From JACPPO01 sp965262505 (GTDB taxonomy: Bacteria; Acidobacteriota; Vicinamibacteria; Vicinamibacterales; UBA2999): a stretch of DNA of 64,000 bases. A model generated the notes under the pieces. That model was not told where the DNA came from. It saw only the letters and a list, made by a program, of their open reading frames with translations, and made no database searches. The position numbers and the translations under genes were made by a program. Of this stretch, positions 26,045 through 34,544 are shown piece after piece (the first letter of the stretch is position 1; each line of letters starts with the position of its first letter). The stretch lies in the NCBI GenBank assembly GCA_965262505.1, contig CBDHFM010000030.1:2232001-2296000 (forward strand), in the 5' to 3' direction.

Positions 26045-26752
26045 TTAGCTCGTTTGGCTCTCATAGGTCTTCGCCCTTGGTGTTGCCCCGATTCGCCGTG
26101 CTGTTGCCTTCCACAGCGGTCCATGGCCAGCCCCGTATCCCGCGATCGCGTGTGCGATCTCGTGCAGCACGGTGTCCCGGATCTGCTCCTCGCTTCCCTC
26201 CAGGGCATGGGTGCGGCTGATCCGGATCACGTGGTGTCGGAAATGACAGGTGCCAAGGCGTGTCCTGGCCTCACCGAACGCGAGAGTCCAGCCCGTGAGC
26301 CCATGCTCGTCCATCAACCGCCTCGCCATTCCCGCGACGCCGTTCAGTCTCTCCGCACCGTTCCTCGCGCTTTTCCTTCCCGCTCTGCGGAGTAAGCCAT
26401 AGGAAACGTTCCAGCATGTCTCTTCGCAGCGTACCTGTGCGCTCTTCGGGTTGAGCTTCACGATCTCGCCACGCCTTGATCCGTCGGGACTTGTGAACGT
26501 CACCTCGTCCCCCACGCGGTAGTCAGCGCGTGCTTTGTCGTGCCGCGTGATTATCGTGGCTCGTCGCGCTCCTCCCGAGTGCTGTAACGCTGACTCCCGG
26601 ACTTTCCAGGTCCGCTCTTCGGTGTCGACTACCTTCGCGAAGCGGTGCCGACCCTGCCTTTGGAGGAGATGTCCGTGGATTGTTTTCCCCTTGTGGGTGA
26701 ACTTTACCGCAGACCCGATAGAGAGCGGGCGTTCCTCCGGCTGATTGATCAT
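26045..26752 (-). CDS. SprT-like zinc metallopeptidase domain protein
   Basis: 235 residues from MINQPEERPL; an upstream in-frame ATG adds 23 poorly supported residues. The C-terminal half has the SprT pattern VLHEIAHAIAGYGAGHGPLW, giving zinc ligands H197, H201 and H210 with E198 as base. The N-terminal part holds two repeated SH3-like strands (VKFTHKGKTIHGHLLQR and VTFTSPDGSRRGEIVKL). SprT relatives trim DNA-protein crosslinks or act as unknown peptidases. Its placement next to a nuclease-like gene inside an IS-rich island suggests an accessory role. Confidence 0.75.
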   Translation of the reverse strand: MINQPEERPLSIGSAVKFTHKGKTIHGHLLQRQGRHRFAKVVDTEERTWKVRESALQHSGGARRATIITRHDKARADYRVGDEVTFTSPDGSRRGEIVKLNPKSAQVRCEETCWNVSYGLLRRAGRKSARNGAERLNGVAGMARRLMDEHGLTGWTLAFGEARTRLGTCHFRHHVIRISRTHALEGSEEQIRDTVLHEIAHAIAGYGAGHGPLWKATARRIGATPRAKTYESQTS

Positions 26753-26859
26753 TCGACCTTCTCCTCTGTCTTGGAGCTGATCAGTCCCCCCAGAACCTCC
26801 ATGCTGAAGCGGCGCGTCCAATCTCAGGAGGTCTCTCGGTCAACGCCGCAGGACTTGGC

Positions 26860-27942
26860 GGCGTTGTTGCACGAATCGTCCCTGGCCCGCACGATGCCCA
26901 CCGACAGGATCCTCACTGGCCGATGCGATACGACACTGGTCGGCCGATCTCGGTCATCCGATTGAGGATCTCACAGCCGAGGACGACCTCACTCCCCTGC
27001 CCAGCTGGACTCCGGGCGCGAAGGCCATCGCCGATGATGGACTTGTAGCGGAAGAACGTGTTCTCCACCCGGCTCTGACGATGGTACCCTGACGCCTTCT
27101 GCCACTGGCGCCGTCCGAGCGTCTTCACCAACGTGATCGTCCGATCCCGCGCGGGCGACCGCGGGCCGTGCCCAGATACGTTCGCCGTCCTGGCCGGTGG
27201 GACGACGACTGTCGCCCCCCTCGCCCCCGCCGTTTCGTAGACGGCGACCGTGTCATAGGCGGCGTCAGCGGTGACGCGCACGAGAGGGCCCTCGACCGCA
27301 GTGAGCAGATCGAGGGCGGTGGTCGCATCATCACCCGTCTCCTCGGTCAACGTGTGGACACGGATCCCGCCTGACTGATCGACGCCAAGGTGGAGTTTCC
27401 TCCAGCCACGCCTGCCGCGGCCACCGTGTTTCGCGGCCGCCCACTCACCCTCCCCGACGATGGACAGACCTGTGCTGTCAAGCACCAGATGGATGCCCTC
27501 GTCGGTCGGGACCGGTCGCAAACGGCGCGTCAGATGCTGACTGCGCCGGGAGAGCGTCGTATAGTCGGGGGCGGAGAGGTCGAGGCGCATCATCCCGAAC
27601 AGGGCGTGCAGGAACCCTTCGGCCTGGCGCAGCGGGAGATGAGTAGAGGAGTCGCAGGGTCAGGGCGGTCTCGATGGCGAGATCCGAGTAGCGCCGCTGC
27701 CCACCCCGCCGGCCGCTCCGGCGGGGCGTCCAGGCCGCGATCGCCTCCGAGGACAACCACACCGTCACATCGCCGCGTCGAACGAGGGCTTGGTTATAGG
27801 CCGGCCAGTTCGCAACGCGGTACTTCGTCTTGTACGTGGGATGGACCTTCGACTGCATCCCTGTAGTGTGGCTCCTGCGGAGGGTCACGAGAAGTGCGGG
27901 CCAAACTTTCCCACCCCCACAGGGTATTCATGCAACAACGCC
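26860..27942 (-). mobile_element. IS903-like IS (IS5 family), frameshifted copy
   Basis: 1083 bp from GGCGTTGTTGCACGAATC to TTCATGCAACAACGCC, with a minus-strand transposase split by one base. The termini resemble the IS903 group (GGCTTTGTTG...). No 9-bp duplication is seen: GGACTTGGC at left, TTGCATCGC at right. Its right-end sequence is the closest match to the MITE ends. Confidence 0.85.
26913..27888 (-). pseudogene. IS903-like transposase, one-base frameshift
   Basis: Compared with the intact copy at 35860-36834, the protein runs normally to ALTLRLLY and then shifts frame at about 27643, where one extra base is present; the other frame resumes at MMRLDLSAPDY and carries the DDE core (LDSTGLSIVG, ADAAYDT, VENTFFRYKS) to its end. 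The element probably cannot move itself but its ends could be used by the intact copy. Confidence 0.85.
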
Positions 27943-28215
27943 TTGCATCGCCTCGGCGTGTATGGCGTGCTGGGCCGGTCGCTGAAGACGACGAACGGCC
28001 TCGAGTCCATCAACGCGCTCATTGAGGAGCGCTGTGCGAAGGTCGATCACTGGCAGAACTCAAGTCAACGCCAGCGCTGGCTCGCCACGGCGCTCCTGGA
28101 CATCGAGCCGCGTCTACGCAAGGTGATGGGCTACCGGCACCTGCCCAGGCTTCGTGACGCATTGAAGCGAGAGTTGAAGATCGACACGACGACATCGAAG
28201 ACCAAAGCCGCGTAA
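27943..28215 (+). pseudogene. IS256-family transposase, C-terminal fragment
   Basis: About 90 residues: SLKTTNGLESINALIEERC, KVDHWQNSSQRQRWLATAL and DIEPRLRKVMGYRHLP, ending KTKAA. This is the conserved C-terminal block of mutator-type IS256 transposases. The upstream two thirds have been replaced by the IS903-like element whose right end abuts it. Confidence 0.8.
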
Positions 28216-28251
28216 GCAATCAGGAGTCGCGGAGAGTTTCAACTAGGAATG

Positions 28252-28519
28252 GGCTTGACTCACGAATATGCTGCACTGCAGCAGGCGTTGACCGACAACC
28301 CGGAAGCGGGTGACGTGATGCGCGGCTCCGGCGGGGTCCCGTAAGATTCGCTGGGGGATCGCGGGGCGCGGCAAGCGCAGCGGGATTCGGGGTCATCTAC
28401 TACCTGCGGTCTCGACAGGGAGAAATCTGGATGCTCACGCTGTACGCCAAGAATAAGGCCGAAAGCATCCCGGGGCACATCTTGAAGAAGATCAAGAGGA
28501 GATCGATGGCGGCGCCTAA
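28252..28519 (+). pseudogene. RelE/HigB-type toxin, N-truncated and frameshifted
   Basis: Pieces in successive frames give THEYAALQQALTDNPEAG, then KIRWGIAGRGKRSG, then VIYYLRSRQGEIWMLTLYAK, the RelE-fold toxin core. Two single-base insertions (a C near 28338 and a G near 28395) and one missing base near 28495 break it, and the first residues are gone. In the restored frame the toxin would stop at 28517-28519, overlapping the antitoxin start as in typical toxin-first operons. Confidence 0.65.
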
Positions 28520-28778
28520 GCGAAAGATCGGAGCGGAGATCCTGGAGGGGCTTCGTCAACTCAAGCGGGCCGAACACGGCAGGATCACCACAGTGCCGTC
28601 GGTCGCGACCGTCCGGGAAGGGACTGGGCTCTCGCAACCGCGATTCGCTGAGCTGCTCGGGGTCTCGGTCCGCACGCTGCAGGAGTGGGAGCAGGGCCGG
28701 CGAGCACCGTCGGGCGCCGCTCGAACGCTCTTGCTCATCGCGGCTAAGAACCCGCGCGCGCTGGTCGAGGTTGCATGA
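28506..28778 (+). CDS. HigA-like XRE antitoxin
   Basis: 90 residues with a helix-turn-helix GLSQPRFAELLGVSVRTLQ and a following EWEQGRRAPSGAARTLL, matching antitoxins of the RelE-XRE class. It remains intact although its toxin partner just upstream is broken. Loss of toxin before antitoxin is the expected order of decay. It may still act as a DNA-binding repressor at its own operator. Confidence 0.75.
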   Translation: MAAPKRKIGAEILEGLRQLKRAEHGRITTVPSVATVREGTGLSQPRFAELLGVSVRTLQEWEQGRRAPSGAARTLLLIAAKNPRALVEVA

Positions 28779-28966
28779 GCATAAGCCCAGCTCTTTCATA
28801 AGAACTGGTACGACCACTGGGGGCAGGTCACATCCCCTTGGGGCCGAACGGTACCCGTCCGGCCCGGCAACACCGACCCGGACACGGCTCGGCTGCTCTC
28901 GCCCTCGCCGCCCGCGTGGGGGCCTGATGCGCGTCGCAGGGGGTTTCACTTCGCTAGAATCGTCTT

Positions 28967-29731
28967 ATGGCGAACGCAGAAGAGAAATTCGCGGCGGCGT
29001 TTAAGACTCTTGAGACACAGATCGCTGAGACTACCCAGTTTTGGTTCGCGGCGTGCGCGATAAACGAGATCGCGAAGAGCAACGATGACACTCTCATGGC
29101 GCTCAACAAGACGCCGACGTTTTGGATCACTGTCCGGGTGGGTCTCGAACACCAGGGGATCATTTCGGCTGGCAAGATCTTCGGCAGCCGTAAGGCGAAC
29201 CCGCACAACATCGACAGCTTCTTCGAGGTTCTTCGGGAGTGCTACGCCGAGGTGTTTGCGCCCGCCGCGCTCGAGGCCAGGAAGCGACAGGGTTCAGAGA
29301 ATGCGGAAGCATGGCTACCGGACTACATAAAGCGGATCCACGTCCCGACCATCGAGGACGTGAACCGACTTCATGAGTTGATGAAGCCGCACCGGACAAC
29401 GTACGAGACCCAGTGCGCGCAGATTCGGAATCAGCATGTCGCCCACACGGATGTCGTCGATCCGGATGCGCTTTGGGAGATGTTCCAGAAGACGCATATC
29501 CCTGACTTCGAGAACTCGATCAGATTTTTGAACCAGCTTGAGAACGCGATCTGGAATCTGTATCACAACGGTTGCCGGCCGGAGATCGATCCCGCGACAC
29601 ACTCCGTGCAGGCCCTCGTCGCGAAAAACATTCTCGAACTGCGCGAGAGCCGCAACGACGAATACATCGTCGCCGAGACGCGCAGGTGCATGACACTGCT
29701 CACGCAGGGACTTGCGAACACGGCGGTGTGA
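28967..29731 (+). CDS. AbiU2-like HEPN-domain protein
   Basis: 254 residues, almost entirely helical. The HEPN ribonuclease motif R-N-x4-H is present as RNQHVAH (R154, N155, H160). HEPN proteins of the AbiU2/AEPN type occur in abortive-infection and toxin systems and cut RNA. A TAGAAT -10-like element sits at 28952, 10 bases before the ATG, leaving a very short leader. No antitoxin-like partner is adjacent; after it, 29732-29875 has only a 23-codon frame. The function is inferred from the motif and fold. Confidence 0.55.
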   Translation: MANAEEKFAAAFKTLETQIAETTQFWFAACAINEIAKSNDDTLMALNKTPTFWITVRVGLEHQGIISAGKIFGSRKANPHNIDSFFEVLRECYAEVFAPAALEARKRQGSENAEAWLPDYIKRIHVPTIEDVNRLHELMKPHRTTYETQCAQIRNQHVAHTDVVDPDALWEMFQKTHIPDFENSIRFLNQLENAIWNLYHNGCRPEIDPATHSVQALVAKNILELRESRNDEYIVAETRRCMTLLTQGLANTAV

Positions 29732-29875
29732 GCTCGAAATGGGAGAGCGCGACCAGAAGGATTAAACAGATGCCAGACACCACGGAAATGGCCGCCGCAG
29801 AGTTCGCCCGAGGAGCAAAGACATACCAACAACGGGTGTGATGAGTACGACCTCGTTGGACAGTGCCACTCTAGC

Positions 29876-30209
29876 TCATTGGAGCTTCTCGCGGAGCGCT
29901 TCGTAGGGTGTTTTGCCCTGAAAGGCTCCGTGGGGCCTTTGGTAGTTGTAGAAGGTTTCCCATTCGCTGAGCTTCTTGTGGAGATCGACGTCGCCCGTGT
30001 ACGTCAGCAGCTGATAGAACTCCTGCTTGTCGGTGCGGTGAGACCGCTCGACCTTGCCATTGAGCTGCGGGGTCCGGGCCTTGATGTAGACGTGCCGGAT
30101 GCCGTGGTCGGCCAGGTGCCAGTGAAACTTGGCTTGGAACTCATGGCCACGGTCGGTCCGTACCGTATGCATCCGAAAGGGAAACTTCTTGATCACGTAG
30201 TCGAGGAAG
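29876..30209 (-). pseudogene. IS481-type transposase, C-terminal half
   Basis: Reads KKFPFRMHTVRTDRGHEF, IKARTPQLNGKVERSHRTD and YNYQRPHGAFQGKTPYEAL: the second Asp and catalytic Glu region of an IS481/IS3-like integrase core. The 5' part is missing because the IS3-type element B copy 2 starts at 30210. The right flank of that element is a different IS, so the insertion has since been rearranged. Confidence 0.8.
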
Positions 30210-30254
30210 TGGGCTTGATCCGATCTCGTGGACACGTTCCGAAAGGTGGAGACG

Positions 30255-30707
30255 ATGTCCCGAATGGCAGCAACCACACGTCGGCGGTCACGCCGGCAAT
30301 GCAGTGACGAGTTCCGGGCTGGGGCGGTCCGGCTGGTGTTGGAAGAGGGGAAGACGGTCGGCGCCGTCGCCCGCGAGTTGGATCTTACCGAATCGGCCTT
30401 GCGGCAATGGGTCGAGCGGGCGCGCGCCGACCGCAGCGGGGGCCGTACCGGTCTGACGACCGCCGAGCGGGAGGAGCTGGCTCGGCTGCGCAAGGAGAAT
30501 CGCATCCTCGCCGAGGAGCGCGACATCTTAAAAAAAGCGACGGCCTTCTTCGCGAAGCAGCGCCGGGAAGATTTCGGTTCATTGCCGTGGAGAAGGCCAG
30601 GCACACCGTCATCATTCTGTGCCGGTGTCTCGCGGTCACACGCAGCGGGTTCTACGCGTGGCAACGACGCCCGGAATCGGCACGATCACGAGACGACCGG
30701 CGGGTGA
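30255..30707 (+). CDS. IS3-type OrfA (element B copy 2), extended
   Basis: The first about 100 residues match OrfA of copy 1 (QCSDEFRAGAVRLVLEEG, LARLRKENRILAEERDIL, KKATAFFAKQ). The stop found in copy 1 is missing, so the frame runs about 50 further unrelated residues under orfB. A run TTAAAAAAAG at 30528-30537 is a classic -1 slippage site for producing the OrfAB fusion. Confidence 0.75.
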   Translation: MSRMAATTRRRSRRQCSDEFRAGAVRLVLEEGKTVGAVARELDLTESALRQWVERARADRSGGRTGLTTAEREELARLRKENRILAEERDILKKATAFFAKQRREDFGSLPWRRPGTPSSFCAGVSRSHAAGSTRGNDARNRHDHETTGG

Positions 30708-31420
30708 AGGTCCTCGTCCAAGCGTCCGTTGACGCGAGCAAACAGCGCTATGGCAGCCCGCGCATTCACGAAGACCTGATCGAGCAGGACGAGCAGGTGA
30801 GTCGCAAACGGGTCGTCCGGCTGATGCAGGAAGAAGGCCTGGTCGCACGGGCCCGGAAGCGTGACAACGTAACCACCATGAGCGATCACGACCAGCCGGT
30901 CGCGGCGAATCTGCTCGACCGCCAGTTCGAGGCGGACGCCCCGAATCAGCGGTGGGTCGGCGACACGACCGAGTTCGTCATCGGCAGCAGCGGTAACCTG
31001 TACCTCGCGGCGGTCTTGGATCTGTGCTCGCGGTTCATCGTGGGGTGGGCCGTCAGCGCGGTGAACGACCGGCACGTGACCATCAAGGCCTTGGAGATGG
31101 CGCTCAAGCGCCGGTGCCCGGACATCGGCCTCCTCCATCATTCCGATCAGGGTTGTACGTACGCCAGCGAGGATTCTCAGGACCTCCTCGAGGCGCGTGG
31201 CATCGTCTGCAGCATGAGCCGACGTGGCAACTGCTGGGACAATGCCGTCATGGAGAGCTTCTTCTCGACCGTCAAGAGCGAGCGCGGCGAACACGTCGAC
31301 AGTCACGGCGACGCGAAGATGGAGTTGGTCGATTACATCGAAGTGTTCTATCACCAGCGACGTCGCCACTCGACGCTCGGCCAGATCAGTCCGGCCGCCT
31401 TCGAACGGCAGGCGGCGTAG
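30537..31420 (+). CDS. IS3-type OrfB integrase (element B copy 2)
   Basis: The DDE core is the same as copy 1 (NQRWVGDTTEFVIG, HHSDQGCTYAS, WDNAVMESFFSTVKSE). No good independent start is present, so translation probably depends on frameshifting from orfA at the A-run. From about 31026 onward the DNA is almost identical to copy 1, whereas the first 160 residues differ at many positions. Confidence 0.82.
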
Positions 31421-31599
31421 GGCATGGACGCTGCCATCCCTGCGGACGCACAGAACGCGCCCACAGGGATTTGGAAATCTCGCACAGAACGCGAGATTCC
31501 CACAGCGCCCCCACCCATCATCGTTGTTGTGAACGAAAGAAAGAACAACGGAGACTCAAACAGCGTAGCTAAACCGTCCACCGAATCGGATCAGGCCCA

Positions 31600-31793
31600 G
31601 CATCCAGCAACGCATTCAAGCGCGTGTAGAACGGATGCCCTGGCGAGACCGGCAGATCCGACGCGGCAATCCACAACGAAGGTTGTTCGGGGTCGCGGGT
31701 GCCCAGGGCCAGGCGCCACAGTGTAAGGAGCGGGATCGATCCTGTCGATCCCCTCGCCAATAACAAGGGGGCTGCTCGATCAACTTTCACCAC
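31600..31793 (-). pseudogene. IS1182-type transposase, N-terminal fragment
   Basis: The minus strand reads SLWIAASDLPVSPGHPFYTR and LNALLDA, a typical N-terminus of IS1182-family transposases, then enters the IS3-type element at 31599. Only about 50 residues remain. Another transposase scrap, perhaps of the same family, lies at 33003-33150. Confidence 0.7.
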
Positions 31794-31809
31794 AGGCTGC
31801 TAGGAGAGC

Positions 31810-32061
31810 CGTCAGTCCGTCGAACGTCTCCCCCCTCTCCGACGACGCGGTCCTCCGCGAATGGCTGGCGCGCGCCTCGTGCGACGCACCACCGCGTAAG
31901 CGCGCGCGGGGGGGGCGTCGGGCGAGACGGGGCTGGACATGATCGTACGTGACCGTGACGTCGCCCAGCAGGAACGTGTCCGCGAACGGCTCCGCGACTT
32001 GCATAAAGCGCTGGCGTGGTGCGTCTTCACAGCCAATAAACGGCCGATTAACGCCCAATAA
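31810..32061 (+). pseudogene. Possible small gene broken at a G-run
   Basis: Two frames join across an eight-G run at about 31908-31915: first LSDDAVLREWLARASCDAPP, then TGLDMIVRDRDVAQQERVRE and RLRDLHKALAWC to a stop at 32061. The second part is a charged amphipathic helix. No start codon is convincing and I recognise no family. It may be a chance pairing of open frames. Confidence 0.22.
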
Positions 32062-32098
32062 GCGGCTGATTAGCGCCCGATTAGCAGCCGATTGGCGG
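32034..32098. repeat. Degenerate CCGATTA tandem tract
   Basis: Four imperfect units of about 15 bases built on GGCCGATTA, GGCTGATTAGC, CCCGATTAGC and GCCGATTGGC. A similar GGCCGATTAGCGGGC stretch occurs inside both MITE copies. It follows the possible broken gene and precedes an IS903-like right-end remnant. Nothing else is seen between 32100 and 32182. Confidence 0.4.
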
Positions 32099-32182
32099 TT
32101 GGTCGCGGCGTTGGCGCGCCGTGATCCCAATAGCCCGCTGGTCTTCCACCGCAACGGCATCGCCATCCGCCGCTGGCGCACG

Positions 32183-32342
32183 AACGAGGGCCCGGTTGTA
32201 GGCCGGCCAATTCGCAACGCGGTACTTCGTCTTATACGTGGGATGAGCCTTCGACTGCATCCCTGCAGTGTGGCTGCTGCGGAGACGAGAAGGGCGGGCC
32301 AAACCGCCCCACCCGCAGAAGGTCTTTCATGCAACAACGCCG
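32183..32342 (-). mobile_element. IS903-like element, right-end remnant
   Basis: About 160 bases matching the right end and the transposase N-terminal codons of the intact copy (the sequence for KYRVANWPAYNRALV on the minus strand), ending TTTCATGCAACAACGCC. Orientation is the same as the other copies. The left nine tenths are gone. Confidence 0.8.
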
Positions 32343-32457
32343 TGTGTCACGGCCGCCCACTCACCTGCCCAGCCCACATGGCTGACTGAGAAGGTGTCAT
32401 CATGGGTGCCAACGGCCAAAGCAATTAACCCACCCGAGTCTCGGGCCTGTTGAAAGA

Positions 32458-32553
32458 CGACGCGGTATTCACCGAGGCCGCGGGGATTCGTGTACCAACG
32501 CCCCGCTCTGCGACCGCTGCTCCGTGCGCAAGGACTGCGAGTACCATCGCTAG
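32458..32553 (+). pseudogene. Possible Fe-S cluster C-terminal tail (DNA glycosylase-like)
   Basis: A 31-codon tail reads SCTNAPLCDRCSVRKDCEYH, giving C-x5-C-x2-C-x5-C before TAG. This closely resembles the C-x6-C-x2-C-x5-C cluster loop at the end of endonuclease III/MutY-type glycosylases. The body of such a gene is absent upstream, where IS debris begins. The identification rests on one motif. Confidence 0.3.
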
Positions 32554-32587
32554 GTCGTCACAAGGGGCCTCCCGGACAAGACACGTC

Positions 32588-32998
32588 ATGACCCGCGCCG
32601 ATTTCGAACGTCTCGTCGTTGAGGCGATCATGCTGATTCCTAAACGCTTCCGGCGTGAGATGCAGAACCTCGCGCTGGTGGTGGAGGAGGAGCCCAACGC
32701 GGAACTCCTCGCGGAGATGGAGATCGAGCCGCCTGATTCGCTCTACGGCCTGTACCAGGGAACCCCGCTGCCGGAACGCACCTGGGGGCACGGCAACACG
32801 CTCCCCGATTGCATCACGCTGTTCCAGCGGCCCATCGAAGAAGACCATGAAGACGAGGACGAGATTCGCGCTGCCATCGGCGAGACCCTCATTCACGAAG
32901 TCGGCCACTACTTCGGTCTCAGCGAAGAGGAAATCGAGGAGATCGAGGAGCGGTACTGGCGGGGTGACACGCTCGGCACCGATGAGAACGACGAGTGA
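32588..32998 (+). CDS. Minimal zincin metallopeptidase (DUF1025/PF06262-type)
   Basis: 136 residues. The family features are all present: an acidic N-terminal half (LALVVEEEPNAELL), GLYQGTPLPERTWG, ITLFQRPIEED, and the zinc motif IHEVGHYFGLSEEEIEEIE with H103, E104 and H107. These small proteins resemble the catalytic core of matrix metalloproteases; their substrate is not known. In many genomes they are single genes, as here. It looks intact between IS fragments. Confidence 0.85.
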   Translation: MTRADFERLVVEAIMLIPKRFRREMQNLALVVEEEPNAELLAEMEIEPPDSLYGLYQGTPLPERTWGHGNTLPDCITLFQRPIEEDHEDEDEIRAAIGETLIHEVGHYFGLSEEEIEEIEERYWRGDTLGTDENDE

Positions 32999-33002
32999 AG
33001 GC

Positions 33003-33150
33003 GCAGGAACGGCGGTTGCCGGGATGGTCGTGGTATCTCCCGGATCGGCTCCGGGCACCGTCACGCCCACGATCGCGCCGGTCTCCATGTCGACCGCATG
33101 CTCGGCCTTGAACGCCAAATGCGCTTCACCTGGACTTGGCACCAGGCTGT
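33003..33150 (-). pseudogene. Transposase fragment (IS1182/IS5-like)
   Basis: The minus strand reads PSPGEAHLAFKAEHAVDMET and GAIVGVTVPGADPGDTTT, a segment found after the first catalytic Asp in IS1182-type and related transposases (HKAEHAVDLETG...). About 48 residues remain, with both ends lost. Confidence 0.6.
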
Positions 33151-33263
33151 AGGGACTGCCGCTGACCGGGTTAGACTGACCGGCGACCGATGGCCTCCTC
33201 AGTAGACAGAAGGTCGAGACACCACTCCGTCACGCCCACGACAGGCAGCGTCCGGCGAGGAGC

Positions 33264-33369
33264 ATGATGAGCGTGAGCGGCGTGGGGCACATGGTGCACA
33301 AACGCTACAAGGCCGACATCACCGTGGGAGCCTTGAAGCTGCCCGAAAGCAGACGTATTGCCGATTTGC
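33264..33369 (+). pseudogene. BrxA-like (DUF1819) N-terminal stub
   Basis: From the ATG pair at 33264/33267, with AGGAG just upstream, the frame reads KRYKADITVGALKLPESRRI followed by AD, then is cut by the IS903-like left end at 33370. The RY-AD-T-GAL-L-ESR-IA pattern is the N-terminal hallmark of BrxA, the first gene of BREX phage-defence loci. No other BREX gene is visible, so only a trace of the locus remains. The call is from motif memory over 35 residues. Confidence 0.45.
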
Positions 33370-33667
33370 GGCGTTGTTGCACGAATCGTCACTGACCCGC
33401 ACGATGCCCACCGGCAGGATTTCTTACCTACCGATGCGATACGACGCTGGTCGGCCGAAGGCAGTCATCCGATTCAAGATCTCACAGCCGAGGACGACCT
33501 CACTCCTCTGCACAGCTGGGCTCCGGGCCCGGAGGGCATCACCGATAATGGACTTGTATCGGAAGAACGTGTTCTCCACCCGGCCCTGACGATGGTACCC
33601 TGACGCCTTCTTTCAGTGGCGCCGTCCGAGCATCTTCACGAACGTGATCGTCCGGTCCCGAGCGACG
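33370..33667 (-). mobile_element. IS903-like element, left-end remnant
   Basis: About 300 bases starting GGCGTTGTTGCACGAATC and matching the left end and transposase C-terminal codons of the intact copy, with scattered substitutions; homology fades after GTCCCGAGCGACGCG. Same orientation as the other copies. Confidence 0.8.
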
Positions 33668-33791
33668 CGGGTAGGGTCGATGCACGTCGGTGCGTACCGA
33701 AGTAGTCCTGGCAGAACAGGGACTCGGGCTAGAATGCCCACGCCGTCGCTGACGTTGAACGGCGTTGCCGTCCTGGAAGGAGGCCCTTCAC

Positions 33792-34544
33792 ATGCACCGT
33801 GTATCCGGCCTATGCCTGCTCATGACTTGGCTCGCAGCGTGTACCCCCGCGCCCGAGCCCTCTCCGGAGCCGGCGACGGCCCAGCCAGAACGCGGGGCGC
33901 GCCTGCAGCCTGGCACCCAACTGGGTATCTACCTTCCCGAACAGCACGACCTCTACGACGGGCGGTTCATCATCACCGGCCAACGCGTCTATCAGGTCGG
34001 CACGCTGTTTGATGCGAGCCCGTGGGATCACATGGGCGACGATGCCTCCACCGTGCGCGAGGTCGGCGGCACGATCGAGATCGATGTCGACGAGATCAAC
34101 AACACCGGGACCTTTCGAGCCGAGTTGGAGCTGCCGGAAGGTGCCTACGTCGTTGAGATGGACCAAGTCGTGGAGTTCAACCCGTGCCAGGACGGCGGCA
34201 TCGCCGCGTTCATCTACGAGCACGGGGATGCCGGGTGTGGTGACATGAACTGGCCGAAGAGCCTGCTCTATGTCGCGGGCTGGGGAACGGGCTCGGCCAC
34301 GCTCAACGACGAGCTGCTCTACGAGGACTACCAGATCCACTTCATGGTGACCCAGGGCATGCGCGATCGCGACACGCTGGCCACGATGTATCCCTTGGCG
34401 GGACGCACGTCAGCGACCGGGGCCGTCAATCCCGCGCTGCAGCAGGTCGACTTCTACATCCGCAGCCCGGACACCAACGACGCGAATCATCCCAGCCGCG
34501 AGGTCTTTGACCATTTCTTTGCGATGGAGACCACGTGGCGCTAG
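33792..34544 (+). CDS. Predicted lipoprotein of unknown function
   Basis: 250 residues from an ATG preceded by GGAAGGAGG. A lipobox LAAC puts the lipid-bearing cysteine at residue 17, followed by a Pro/Glu-rich linker. The mature part is beta-rich (LGIYLPEQHDLYDGRFIITG, then GTIEIDVDEINNTGTF) with two cysteines that could pair. No family recognised. A GCTAGAAT -10-like element lies at 33737-33744. It appears intact and chromosomal in style. Confidence 0.75.
   Translation: MHRVSGLCLLMTWLAACTPAPEPSPEPATAQPERGARLQPGTQLGIYLPEQHDLYDGRFIITGQRVYQVGTLFDASPWDHMGDDASTVREVGGTIEIDVDEINNTGTFRAELELPEGAYVVEMDQVVEFNPCQDGGIAAFIYEHGDAGCGDMNWPKSLLYVAGWGTGSATLNDELLYEDYQIHFMVTQGMRDRDTLATMYPLAGRTSATGAVNPALQQVDFYIRSPDTNDANHPSREVFDHFFAMETTWR

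Larger units (their letters stand above)
30210..31599 (+). mobile_element. IS3-type element B, copy 2
   Basis: About 1.39 kb with TGGGCTTGATCCG at left and CGGATCAGGCCCA at right. Same gene order as copy 1. The left flank is IS481 sequence and the right flank is IS1182 sequence, with no target duplication (AAG versus GCA), so its two ends were inserted in different elements or the copy was built by recombination. Confidence 0.85.
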
